Source: Melitaea cinxia (Eukaryota > Arthropoda > Insecta > Lepidoptera > Nymphalidae). Taken from it: DNA of 64,000 bases. The stretch spans positions 12,602,081 through 12,666,080 of the forward strand of contig NC_059405.1 in NCBI RefSeq assembly GCF_905220565.1, written 5' to 3'. The position numbers were made by a program, and so were the translations under genes. Shown in pieces: positions 11,886 to 22,836 of the stretch (position 1 is the stretch's first letter; every line of letters begins with the position of its first letter). The notes under the pieces were generated by a model. That model saw nothing but the letters and a program-made list of their open reading frames with translations, made no database searches and was not told where the DNA came from.

Positions 11886-12600
11886 GTAATTACCTATAAA
11901 TAAAACCACATTATTACAAGAACTACAATACAATTTTTTATTGCCCTGTCAAAGTTCATTGTAAATTGTCAAGTACATAGGTATTCATATACCTAACAAA
12001 TTTGCATTATAATGTATCTTTTTATACTTTCTTTGATATGTACATAAAAATAAAAAATTTACTATCATAAGTTGTAATATTATAAATTATATAATTATAG
12101 AACAAAAATATCTAAAAATTTATTTCAAAAACGGCAAAATGGTAATTTTTAGGACAAAATTAGCTGACTATGGTATCAGGTGTAAATAAATAAATAAATA
12201 TTTACACGAGTGCTGTAACGATTGCGCCAACATATCGTCGCGTCAGTAGAGTATGAATTTAATTCGTGAATTTACAATATTTTCTAATGTTTCATTGTAT
12301 GTAGTTTTATGGTGATAATAATTTATCTTATCATTAATCAATGTTGGTTGTTAGGAAACAATGTTAAAGAATTGTGAAGAAATAAATATTTTATATACTT
12401 ACATGATTGCTTGAAATGGCACATAAATTTTTTATCATAATTGTTACAATAATAAAAAAAATGGCATTAAGTTGTTAAAAATATATTTATTGCATAAATT
12501 AACAAAAATCTTACATATGATATAGTGGATAAACTTTGATTGTACATATGAATTTTTGATGTTACATTTCTTTATTTTATAAATAAATAAATATGATTTT
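11886..12600. other. AT-rich intergenic DNA
   Basis: No coding signal is present. It contains a short (aaat)n run near 12185 and ends at the 3' end of the glutathione peroxidase gene. Confidence 0.4.
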
Positions 12601-12624
12601 AATATTTTTATTAGGAAATTTTAT

Positions 12625-13549
12625 TCACCAATATTTTTCAAGGGACTTGACAAGATCCAAGGGATCAGTGTTTGGACCGTGCCTTTCAACCGGAACTCCA
12701 TTTTTATCAATGATGAACTTTGTGAAATTCCACTTAATAAAACTGCCCAAAGTACCTCCTTGCTTGTGCTGCATAAAAAAAATGTCATTAAGCACTACAT
12801 AATGTTCTTATTGATTTGTATATAATTATGTAAAACACGTAAAATACGTTAATTGCATTAAAACACTGTTACCAAGATACAAATTACAGTCAACAAACAA
12901 AAAAACCAGTCAAGGCTATTGAAAATGAGTCATGTGAGAATTATCCATGAATTGTTAATGTATTAATGGAACAACCTAGAATCAATAAGGTCAGTATTTT
13001 ATTTATCAATCGTCTTAAATTTTAGATAAGAACACAAAAACAAAATGTCACCTTCAAAAATTTCCACAACGGGTTTGCCGAGTCTCCATTGACATCAATC
13101 TTTTCGAACAAATCAAATTTGACTTTTCTCTCGCTTGCAAAACACACTATATCTTCAGGATTACCTGGTTCCTGACCAGCAAATTGATTGCACGGGAATG
13201 CCAAGATGCGTAAACCTAAAAAATTGTTTTTATTACCTTGCACTTAAATATTTTTATTCAAAATATAGTTCTACTAACTAGCTATAGCATTTTTGTTTAA
13301 CTTAAGCATTTAATTGATAACTTTACCAAACAAATTATAATAAGACTGACCTTTGCTTTCAGCATATTGGTCATACAATTCATTGAGCTGCTTGTAATTG
13401 TTTGCTGTGAGACCACACTGAGAAGCAACATTTACAATTATACAAACATGCCCTTTGTACACATCAAGTTTCACATCTTCTCCTTTGATGTTTTTCACTG
13501 TAAACTCATGAATACTTTCAGCAGCTTTGTAGTCCGGATTACTTGCCAT
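12625..13549 (-). CDS. GPx: Phospholipid-hydroperoxide-type glutathione peroxidase, Cys form
   Basis: Thiol peroxidase that reduces lipid hydroperoxides, probably using thioredoxin as in other insect Cys-GPx enzymes. Exons on the minus strand are 13549-13351, 13215-13052 and 12768-12625, with GTCAGT and GTGACA donors and AG acceptors; they join to 169 codons (168 residues), the normal length. The catalytic tetrad is visible: Cys45 in NVASQCGLT (Cys where vertebrate GPx4 has Sec), Gln77 in FPCNQF, and Trp134-Asn135 in WNFTKF. The resolving-cysteine region includes Cys75. The C-terminus DLVKSLEKYW is typical. There is no signal peptide; the N-terminus MASNPDYKAAESIHEF suggests a cytosolic form, although alternative first exons could exist upstream. 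AATAAA lies just after the stop (12607-12612 on the minus strand). Confidence 0.95.
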
Positions 13550-14685
13550 GGTGCTGTCGATTAAAAACTATTAGATAATATTTATTCATTTTAATTTTTA
13601 AATAAATGGCGTGTCAAAGAAAATGTAAGTACGATATATTTGAGACGCAATATAAACAAAACAAACCGGTTGCCGGTTAGAGATTATATAATAATAAAGG
13701 TTAAGGAACTTCTTTATTTATTAAAAAAATCCATAAATAATACATACACAGTACTAAGTTGAACTCTTGTTAAACAGAATAGATTACTGACTGCGGGCAC
13801 AACAAGTTTCGAAATCGTTCTAAATCCGATTGTCATGTTATTGATTAAAATTTAAAAACTTCTTTACGTGCTGATTATGCTGTGCATTTACGTAGACAGT
13901 TTGAATAGAAAGATAATAATTGTTAGGTACTACTTACTAGTTTACGATAAATGATTAAATGACAATGTAGTGTAGTAACCAAGAAGCGTAGTAACTTAGT
14001 ATGTATAATTTTCCACTGAGGGTATAAAGTTACTTGAAATGATTATTTAAATACAATATTTTAAATATGTTAACATATAAAAAGTTTCCATTTATTTTGG
14101 AGTTTACTCCTTGAGAATCGATTTTCATATAAGAATATGGCCCCCAAAAAAAATATGAGTACCTAGTAAAATCTACTAAACGAATGACCTCGTTACGTTT
14201 CTTGTAACGCCATCTATCGCGTAAAGTCTAAAGGCGTAACGACGTTTTATAATAACACCATATATATAAAACCCTATTTGGTTCCGATAGATTGCGTTAT
14301 TTGACTCCTTTATTTACCATTTGATATGGTATTAATCTTAATCGATTTCTTAGACTAATAAGAGGTACTTTAAAATTGAGTTTCTTCTAATTATTTTTTA
14401 CTTTTTAAAGGCAACTTAGGTTATTGTGTCGGGGTTTTTTTTTTAATTTTTAATTTAATTTTTATTTTATACTTTTTATAGGTACAATTATTATAATGTA
14501 GATTTTGTATCTTTTGCAGACTTACAAAGACTGAGATGTAGTAATTGGTACTTATACTTGACAGTTGTATTTCCATGTCCCAATTTTCTGACACCATAAC
14601 CATAACTTTAAAACAGCTTTTCACCAATTTTCTCATCAAACGAAACTAAGAACACTTTCGATTAAGTCATTAATATTCTTTTTCA
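13550..14685. other. Intergenic DNA upstream of GPx
   Basis: No gene is seen. The first few hundred bases are the likely GPx promoter and leader. An isolated 'acgccatctatcgcg' word occurs at 14207, related to the GCGCCATCTA motif seen elsewhere. Poly-T runs and simple AT sequence make up the remainder. Confidence 0.4.
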
Positions 14686-14689
14686 GTGC

Positions 14690-15290
14690 TCTTTCATTTG
14701 ATACAACATTAGAATACATTCACAGGCATTCTGTTTTCCATCCCCACTTTTAGCCCCATTAACTTCAAACGGCTCAACCGATTTTTTTTTTTTGATATTT
14801 TTCATTTATTTTTATTATTAATTTTGTAAAGTGCATATGATGCTATTTTACTTGGTACTTGGGTAAATTTACTGACATTCGGATTTCCATCCTCATTTTC
14901 TTCCCACCACATATATTTTCAGATATTGGATATTTTCCCCACTTTTATCCCCAGAGTTTTTTCAGGGCTCAACCGATTTTCATTGAACACATTATTTTGT
15001 TATGTGCACGTGATGCGCTTTCATTTGAGGACCCACTAGATTATATTTGCAGACATTCGGTTATTCTTCCCCACTTTCTAGCCCCACAACTTTTAAACGA
15101 CTCAACCGATTTTCATTAAACATATCTAAAAACACTCGACGGTACGCACCTTTCATACAAAAAAAAAAAACAATTAAATTGAAATCGCTTCATCCGTTCG
15201 CGAGCTACGGAGCTACAGACAGACAGACACGTCAAACTTATAACACCCCTCTTTTTGCGGCGGTGGTTAAAAATAATAGCTACCAGGTCA
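14690..15290. repeat. Dispersed repeat with three tandem diverged units of about 165 bp
   Basis: The units share 'ctttcatttga...', 'gacattcgg..ttcc', 'ccccacttt.agcccca' and 'ggctcaaccgatttt' in that order, at about 14690, 14850 and 15020. The block ends with 'gcttcatccgttcgcgagct', 'acagacagacag' and 'taacacccctctttttgcg', the usual end of this common lepidopteran repeat. No protein is encoded. Confidence 0.6.
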
Positions 15291-15589
15291 GTTAAGTTTG
15301 CAGATCGAAACAAGAGCATCTCAAGCGTCCTGAACTGACTTATTGAGAATAATAACAGCTTCTCTACCTTTCCTATTGTTATTTAAATATATCAACGTTA
15401 GTTACAATCAGGGCTGCCAGGTGCAAAAAAAGTGTGATCGTACGCCAACTACAAAAAAAAAATCGTATGCCAAGGAAATTTTGAAATAAAAATATCGTAT
15501 AGCCTTTTGAGACTAAGTACTAATTTTTTATTATAAATTTTCCATGTTCGTTTACTTTTAGAAAATAAATGCAATAAAACTATTTGTTA

Positions 15590-15920
15590 CATCATTACAG
15601 CCTATACAGTCCACTGCTGGACATAGGCCTCAACAAGTTTACGCCAAAAATAACGTGAACTCATGTGTTTTGCCCATAGTCACCACGCTGGGCAGGCGGG
15701 TTGGTGACCGCAGTACTGGCTTTGTCGCACCGAAGACGCTGCTGCCCGTCTTCGGCCTGTGTATTTCAAAGCCAGCAGTTGGATGGTTATCCCGCCATCG
15801 GTCGGCTTCTTAAGTTCCAAGGTGGTTGTGGAACCTTGTTATCCCTTAGTCGCCTCTTACGACACCCACGGGAAGAGAGGGGGTGGCTAAATTCTTTAGT
15901 GCCGTAGCCACACAGCACAT
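15590..15920 (-). repeat. Lepidopteran retroposon tail (minus strand copy)
   Basis: In reverse complement this reads through 'gtgtcgtaagaggcgactaa', 'gccagcagttggatgg' type wording and ends 'ggcctatgtccagcagtgga'. The plus-strand partner at 18905-19240 has the same blocks in the same order, so the IscU gene is bracketed by inverted copies of one element. The roughly 50-codon frames inside are not genes. Confidence 0.7.
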
Positions 15921-16165
15921 GCACAGCATTTGTTACACTCATACAAAAAATTTTGTGGTCATATTTTTTAACAAAATAATTTGTTGGCTTAAGCTTCGTA
16001 AAATTGTCGTTTCTTCTTATTATTTGCTTGGCTAATAATGAAAAAATGCCCTTAAGTGTATCATTGGATAAACTGTTTCTAAGTTTTTTTCAAGTCGCAA
16101 TTATTACCGAAAGAGAAATTATAAGTTTCGTTAGAAAACAAACAAATACAGCAAAATTATAATAT

Positions 16166-16250
16166 TAAATTTTCTTGGATTCCTGGTCATTCTGGAATCC
16201 AAGAAAATTTTATTACAGACGCTCTTGCGAATGAAGCGATTTCATGTGGT
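16166..16250 (+). pseudogene. LINE RNase H fragment
   Basis: The frame reads FSWIPGHSGIQEN followed by DALANEAI, the RNase H motif of non-LTR retrotransposons (W-PGH-G--GNE-AD-LA). It is only about 28 codons long and runs into an unrelated retroposon tail (16275-16330, 'cggcaaacaagcgtacggct'). The IPGHSGI codons coincide with a perfect 17-bp inverted repeat (see findings). Confidence 0.65.
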
Positions 16251-16330
16251 GACCTTATTTTTTTTTTTATGTCACTAGGTCGGCAAACAAGCGTACGGCT
16301 CACCTGATGGTAAGCGATCACATTAAATTA

Positions 16331-17977
16331 TCACATTAAATATGTATCTGGCATTATCTGGTTTAGTTTTTATATTATGTATGTCATATATACATAATAT
16401 AAGCATAGATCAAGTAAAAAAAGGTAGATAATGCACCTAGAACAGAAAACTGAAGCCACTTTTTTAAAGATGTGTGAGTGAGTGAAGTGTTGACACCTTT
16501 TAAAAAAAGTCCCTAAAATTTTTATTAAACAATTAATTTAATATAGGTAAAATGGGTATGTGAAAATAAAAACCTGTTTATAGTTTTAAATAAATTTACT
16601 AAAAATAAAACAAAAAATCGGTAGAATAATAAAAAAATATATTCGTAAGATAATCGTATGAATGGACACTTCCTATCTCCTCTGTTTATCTCTTTTCAGT
16701 TTGCAGTCGGTTTTTTTTAACTATTTTTCTTAAACCTAGAATCCTTTATGTTGTATAAGTTTTTTAAATTTTTGTCGCTTAGTACTCAGAGTCATCGTCA
16801 TTGTTTGCATTTTACTAATATGATGTAGTCTTATGTTCAAATATTTTTCAATCACTAATCGTATTAAATTGACTTTATGCGCATGGCCAGCATAATCGTG
16901 GTCATTTTCTCAGTCTTACAGCCGCTACCTATTCACTTCTTATTAAAATATTCGTTGGAAACCTAATACCATGAAATTTGATAGTAAAATATGGGTACCT
17001 AGTTTACTCATAAATTGTAAAAAGTTAAAACATAAAACAAACGAGTTAATAATTCATAAATATATTTTGATTTTTTTATTTTCAATTTATGTAACATAAA
17101 ATAACACGAGAAAAAAAAAAACAATAACTATGTCTACTTTTTACTTAATTATTTTTCTGATTGCGTACAATTTACTTACCCACATTTTGGGGTATTGAAA
17201 AAAAGAGCTACTGGCAACACTCCCGTGGTACGTCATTTCGTGACATTGAAATTATATGTTCCGAATAACCTCAATATTATTTTGGAATAACAATAAATTT
17301 AAAGTTTTATATGTACTTACGTGTGAAACGATATTCCTTCAGATTTTTTGTTTACTTTGGTATTGTTTTTGCACCATTTAATCACACAAGACGGCATTTT
17401 ATAAGCAAAGTTACTGTATGAAGCCTCGTGACATACTAACGAAAATGAGCGTAGTTTGATGCATATGTGTGCGTGAGCGCGTGTATTTACTTGAAGGAGC
17501 CGAGTTTTGTGGCTTCACTAACAACAAAGGCCGCGCATTATCTATTTTTTTTTACTATATCTATGAATATAAGTAATATATTTGTATGTATATTTTATTA
17601 TTTTATATATTTATTATCTATATGTCATAAATATCCCATATCTAACCGTGCCCTGAATGATTCCTAAATTTAGCTTCTCCAGTTCCTTTAAATACATGAA
17701 AAAATTTCTCCCGTTTGATAATGGCAAATGTACTGTGTACGAGAATTGCCAGATCAAAAAAAAACATTCATCCTTAGTCATGTGGTCCTGACAGATATCA
17801 ACGTCATATAGGCAACTGTCACCCGTACCATACTACAGCGCAAATAGTATATTATAGACAGATGTGGTTTTACAAATAGAAGTCTTTCGAACTTGCTTCC
17901 ACTTGCTTCGACCGATTGTATACAAATTAAAGTATAGAAGCCTCAACACTTATAAATACTATTCGGTTATCTTAAAG
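16331..17977. other. Intergenic DNA and IscU promoter region
   Basis: No gene is seen. A minus-strand 'tactatatctatga' LINE tail word occurs at about 17555. The last 200-300 bases before the ATG at 17978 should contain the IscU promoter; no TATA box was assigned. Confidence 0.4.
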
Positions 17978-18672
17978 ATGGCTCTCTTACTCGCAAATAT
18001 ATGGAGATGTCTATGCACAAGAAATCGCACCGGTCTCAACGTTATTCAAACTGCGTCATATCATGCAAATGTAAATATTTCCCGTGCAATGCCAAGATTT
18101 ATCGATCAATACAATACAATACAATACAAATATACTTTATTGTACAACCAAAAACATCGATCGATCTTGGAATTATTGTATTATGACCTAAAGTGCGTTG
18201 TTATACTTGCAGGTAATCGAACATTACGAAAACCCCCGAAACGTTGGTTCACTGGACAAAAAAGATAAAAATGTAGGAACAGGTCTAGTGGGTGCTCCAG
18301 CTTGTGGAGATGTAATGAAGTTGCAGATTAAAGTTGATGACGACGGAAAAATTATTGATGCTAAATTTAAAACATTTGGTTGTGGTTCCGCAATCGCTTC
18401 GAGTTCCCTTGCTACCGAGTGGGTTAAAGGGAAAACAGTAGATGAAGCTTTGAAACTAAAGAATACTGACATCGCTAAGGAACTTTCTTTGCCTCCTGTC
18501 AAGCTACACTGTTCTAGTAAGTAACCATTTATATTTGTTATTGTTTAAATTGATAATTTTTGTTTGATTTTGTCAATTATTTATTTTTTTAAATTTAGTG
18601 CTTGCAGAAGATGCAATTAAGGCTGCACTCTCAGACTACAGAATTAAGCAACAAGAGGCTAATAAAAAGTAA
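17978..18672 (+). CDS. IscU: Iron-sulfur cluster scaffold protein IscU (three exons)
   Basis: Mitochondrial scaffold on which NFS1 and frataxin assemble [2Fe-2S] clusters before HSC20/HSPA9-type chaperones hand them on. Exons are 17978-18070, 18213-18516 and 18599-18672; donors are GTAAAT and GTAAGT, acceptors are GCAG and TTAG, joining to 157 codons (156 residues). Residues 1-31 form a basic, acid-free leader consistent with a mitochondrial targeting peptide. The three ligand cysteines are Cys62 (GAPACGD, with Asp64), Cys88 (FGCGSA) and Cys131 (KLHCSML). The chaperone-recognition motif LPPVK is at 124-128. All key residues are present. AATAAA lies at 18873-18878. Intron 1 contains a (caata)n run at about 18110. 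Confidence 0.96.
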
Positions 18673-18904
18673 ACTCATCAACTATTTTAGACTTTTAGAA
18701 AGTATTTGGAACAGATCTGTGATTGTACGGGAAGTATAAAATTATGAGAAGTTGGAAAAAGTCTAAACATATTCCTAACTTGGAATTATTAATCAATTGT
18801 TTTCAAATATGTTATTGCTATGCTATGCTATTTAGATTTCACTTAGTAAATGTAACAATTATTATGTTAGATAATAAATTGTGTCAGTAAGATATTTGTT
18901 TTAT

Positions 18905-19240
18905 TTAATGTCAAATCGCTGTGCGGCTACAGTAAAGAATATAGTCACCCCCTCTCTTCCTGTGGGTGTCGTAAGAGGCGACTAAGGGATAACACAGTTC
19001 CACTATCACCTTGGAACTTATAAAGCCAGCCGATGGCGAGATTACCATCCAACTGCTGGCTTTGAAATACACAGGCCAAAGACGAGTAGCAGCGTCTTTG
19101 GTGCAACAAAGTCCGCCCTGCAGTCACCAACGCGCCTGTCCAACATGGTGACTATGGGCAACACATGAGTTCACGACATTTTTGGCGCGAACTTGTGGAG
19201 GCCTATGTCCAGCAGTGGACTGCAATACGCTGAAGAGAGT
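18905..19240 (+). repeat. Lepidopteran retroposon tail (plus strand copy)
   Basis: Inverted partner of the block at 15590-15920. It contains 'gtgtcgtaagaggcgactaa' and ends 'ggcctatgtccagcagtgga' at about 19220. Confidence 0.7.
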
Positions 19241-19495
19241 GTATGTGAGTGAGCTGTGCGGCCAATTAAAGTTCGCGCCAAACATCCCGGTTTTTTACAA
19301 TCCTCATCCCGTCTTTAACGGCAGTCTTACGTTTCGTTTGTCCAGCGTGCTGGAGGACATCCCATACTGCGTTCGCCAACACGGTCTGCACCCCAAGACA
19401 CGCGTGCTCCGAGCAGGCGTGTCTTGGGGTGCCATCGGTGGCCATCGGTCATGCGACACAGGTGACCAGCCCACTTCCACTTCAAAATAGCAAGT
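19241..19495 (+). other. GC-richer fragment, probably LINE-derived, with a hairpin
   Basis: The stretch is GC-richer than its surroundings and abuts the preceding retroposon tail. It carries a perfect 15-bp inverted repeat (19389-19403 with 19417-19431). The right half has 'cgtgtcttggggtg' and 'gccatcggtg' wording reminiscent of lepidopteran LINE ORF2 C-terminal coding sequence, but I could not fix a frame. Confidence 0.35.
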
Positions 19496-19692
19496 TTCTA
19501 TAAAACCATTTAAGCAGTTTTTTTAGCAGAATTGTTTATATCTACAACATTAGTTCCATTCCTAGATGTATTAAGATAAAATTTATATCCGATTTTATGT
19601 TAAACTTTCAGGATTATAACTAAAAAACTCATGTAGCATATTTTAAGAGACGCTTTAACCAATAATTATGTTTGCTCGCAAACGAAAAAAAA

Positions 19693-20422
19693 AACCGACT
19701 TCAATTATATCGACGAGTAATACAACGTAGATCGACGAAAAAATAGTCAAGTAACTACACGTTATCAAGGATTACTCAAAAAGTAGTTATCAGATCTCAA
19801 TAAAATTTATATGTGACCACATGACAAACATCAGCTTTCGAATAAATTAAAAATTATTAAAATCGGTACACCCAGTAATAAGTTATTGCGGATTTTCAAG
19901 AGTTTCCCTCGATTTTTCTGGGATCCCATCATCAGATGCTGGTTTTCTTATCATGGTACTAAACTAGGGATATCTTCTTTCCAACAAAAAAAGAATTATC
20001 AAAATCGGTACACCCAGTAAAAAGTTATTGTGGATTTTTAAGAGTTTCCCTCGATTTCTCTAGGATCCCATCATCAGATCCTGGTTTCGTTATCATGGTA
20101 CTAAACTAGGGATATCTCCTTTTCAACAAAAAAAGAATTATCAAAATCGGTACATCCAAGAGAAAGTTATGCGGTATAATACAACGTAGGTCGACGAAAA
20201 AAGCGTCAAGTAAAAACGCATTATTAGATATAACTCGAAAAGTAGTTGTTAGATCTCAAATAAATTTAAATGGGACCAATTGACACACACCACCTTTCGA
20301 TTAAAATTTTTTTTGTCGAAATCAGTCCACACGGTCAAAAGTTCTGATGTAACATACATAAAAAATAAATAAAAATAAAATACAGTCGAATTGAGAACCT
20401 CCTCCTTTTTTGGAAGTCGGTT
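19693..20422 (-). repeat. Second AACCGACTTC-bounded element, inverted relative to the first
   Basis: It starts AACCGACTTCAATTATATCG and ends GGAAGTCGGTT, so it is the reverse of 2386-2953, and about 160 bp longer because an internal unit ('aaaatcggtacacccagtaa ... tatcatggtactaaactagg') is repeated at about 19858, 19998 and 20145. Confidence 0.7.
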
Positions 20423-20474
20423 AAAAAAGTAAGTCAAGACCGTGCGTCGGAGAGCACGTAATTCTATCCTTGAT

Positions 20475-20475
<1 letters not shown>

Positions 20476-20523
<48 letters not shown>
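20476..20523. repeat. (AT)n microsatellite, transposon target
   Basis: Uninterrupted AT dinucleotides directly abut the Ginger-like element starting at 20524; the same TATATATA continues at its other end (21629-21638). Confidence 0.9.
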
Positions 20524-20528
<5 letters not shown>

Positions 20529-21628
20529 CAGTCAGAACTCTTAACCAGTCAAAAGCACTATTGACTAGCAAAATCAGTCAGAAGTACTTTTGACTGGATA
20601 AGTTGGTCAAAAGTGGTTTTGACTGAAAATTATTGGTTATTAGTACTTTTGACTGCAAATTCGCGGTTAAAAATACTTTTGACTGACGCTCTCCGTCAAA
20701 AGTAGTTTTAACTGCAAAAAAGCGTCAATCAAAAGCACTATTAACTCGTTAGATGTGAATAAATTTAGTCAAATGATCCTGATAAACCATAATAAATTTA
20801 CGCCCGTAATTTTCTTGCGACTGCATGTCAATCAGATCGACTTGGCAGCGGCTGTTCATTTCAGTGTGCAGGATCAGTTTCTAAACCTGATCCATCCTTT
20901 TCTTGCTTTTCTTCCTTTGGCATACTTCGCACATTGATAAATATATATTAATCATTTCTTTTGTAACATTAGCGTACTTTTTTGCCGTTTCATTCTTAAG
21001 TCTTTCGCGACCAACATGCCATGCAACATGTATAGAAATATGAGCAGCATCAATAATGTCGTAGATTTCCTCAGCCGGCAAAAATATTTGACAGGTTCTG
21101 TGTTTGTAACTAATTTTTTTATACCACAAACTTCAATGTGTTAAAGCGTTGTAGTCAACTGTACTGTAATGGTGTTTCCTTTTCATTAAATTTCGCGTCT
21201 TCCACATCCATTGCAAACTTTTCAAATTTTTCTTTTGTCATCACATTGAAATGACTATCTTTCATATCTTCCATCGCTAAAATTCTTTGCAAAAAGCCTT
21301 CTTTCTTTTCGTAGTCACTCATTTTTGTTCTAATATCAGCACGTTCTCCACTAATAATGAGTAATATAAAAGTTTATATGTGCGTTTGTCGTTATTTTTA
21401 TCGACCACCTTAACTTTTTAAGAGTTTTGACTGATACAACCAGTCAAAACCACTTTTGACGGAATCATTTAGTCAAAAGTACTTTTAACCAGCTCCATTG
21501 GGCAAAAGTACTTTTAACTGTTATTTTAGTCAAAAGTATTATTGACTAAAGCAAACGGTCAAAAGTACTCCTGGCTGATTTTGCTAGTCAACAGTGCTTT
21601 TGACTGGTTAAGAGTTTTGACTGCAACA
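20524..21628 (-). mobile_element. Ginger-like DNA transposon, internally deleted
   Basis: The termini are TGTTGCAGTC ... GACTGCAACA, matching the TGT...ACA ends known for Ginger elements, and 'TATA' flanks both sides as a 4-bp target duplication (ambiguous in an AT run). Each terminal inverted repeat is roughly 210-220 bp (20524 to about 20745; about 21420-21628). Each is built from units of about 30 bp centred on the self-complementary core GTCAAAAGTACTTTTGAC. Inside lies a broken minus-strand frame with an integrase HHCC domain (next entry). The element is far shorter than an autonomous Ginger and has lost the DDE catalytic core. Confidence 0.75.
20881..21323 (-). pseudogene. Ginger-type transposase N-terminal remnant
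   Basis: The frame opens at 21323 (MSDYEKKEGFLQRIL...), breaks near 21150, and continues in another frame to 20881. The second part carries an integrase-type zinc-binding HHCC arrangement: AHISIHVAWHVGRERL followed by CEVCQRKK. This is the form seen in Ginger transposases and the related KRBA2-like host proteins. The catalytic DDE domain is absent. Assignment rests on the HHCC pattern and the element's termini. Confidence 0.6.
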
Positions 21629-21649
21629 TATATATATATTTTCAGCAGA

Positions 21650-22400
21650 GCGTTAATTTCAACGACAACACATCAGATTGAATAGAACTTACTGATGGTG
21701 TTCCACAAGGTGGCGTCTTTTTCTGTGTTCATTTACAATGTTTCTAGTGTTATCACTTCTCCTTTCCATTTGTATTCAGATGACTTACAAATATACAGAC
21801 ACTTCCAGTTGACTGAGTTGCATGAGGCTGTTGAAAATTTAAATAGTGACCTTGTCGCAGTTCAGGACTGGGCTAGGTGTTTTGGTCTGGTAGTCAATCC
21901 TGCTAAATCACAAGCTATCATTATTGGAAGTAGTCGATTGAGAAGCAGACTTGACTGGGAATTGGTTCCTAAAATCTTGAACTCTGGGGTCCAAATTCCT
22001 TACTGTAATAAAGTTAGGAATTTAGGGCTCATTATGGATTGCAATTTGTCATGGGCAGCTCATGTCAGCGAAGTCAGCAGAATAATACACTACACATTTC
22101 ACTCTCCCAAGCGTCTACAATATTTTCTTCCTTTCCAAACCAAAATTATGCTTGCGCAAACCCTTCTACTGCCTATCCTTGATTATGCTGATGTATGTTA
22201 TCTGGATGTGACTGAACTGACTTGAATGTTAAAATGGCTCCCTATTCGTCTTCGGCGTGATATGCACATCCTTTCCACTCTCCTTAATATCCTTCATGAT
22301 CCAAATGCTCCATCGTATCTTCGATCCCGATTTCACCTACTGCCCTCCTACTCGTTCCAGGCATTACAGCTAAGCTAGACACACCGAAATGCAATACAAA
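21650..22400 (+). pseudogene. CR1/L2-like LINE reverse transcriptase fragment
   Basis: A GVPQGGV box at about 21697 is followed, after a frameshift, by a 176-codon stretch with YSDDLQIYRHF (RT catalytic box, Ser for Ala), VNPAKSQAIIIG, VRNLGLIMDCNLSW and LLLPILDYADVCY. After a stop at 22223-22225 the coding similarity resumes with LKWLPIRLRRDMHIL. The order and motifs are those of the RT thumb and C-terminal region of CR1/L2-type LINEs. The endonuclease half is missing and several stops make it inactive. Confidence 0.75.
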
Positions 22401-22719
22401 GTATATTTGTATTTTGGTATGTATCTTTATATGTATTTGTTGATATGTAGTATGTTATATTTTTGTATATATATAAATTTTATTATCTTTTATTTATTTA
22501 TTTTTTATTTTTCTGTTGAATGAATACTTCTTGCACTGTTTGCCTTGCGATATGAAACACTTAGTCACGATCATGGGTTGACTGGAAGAAATCTCTTTCA
22601 GAGATAAGTCCACCTTTGCCATAAACCTTACTATTATTTTATGTTTCTATATGTATTTTTGAGTGCAATAAAGTAAATAATATATTACATAGTTTTAGGG
22701 AATATTTACGTCAACCTGC

Positions 22720-22790
22720 AGTGGAGCAGCGTGGTGGATTAACCACCGACCCTTCTCCAAGATCGAGAAATGCCTCTGCTTATATATTTT
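22720..22790 (+). repeat. Retroposon tail fragment
   Basis: The wording 'gtggagcagcgtggtggatt' followed by 'acccttctcc' matches the tails at 9475 and 10045. Confidence 0.6.
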
Positions 22791-22836
22791 ATAGCAATCA
22801 TTAATCATTAAGTTTTTGTACTAAAATACAAAGTAT

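Noticed and set aside
14690..15290. CRISPR-like regular repeats
   Set aside because: Units are long, diverged and without distinct spacers; it is an insect dispersed repeat.
20524..20745. Regular short repeats as a possible CRISPR or satellite array
   Set aside because: Repeats are degenerate, palindromic and mirrored at the other end with TGT/ACA termini, so they form a transposon TIR.
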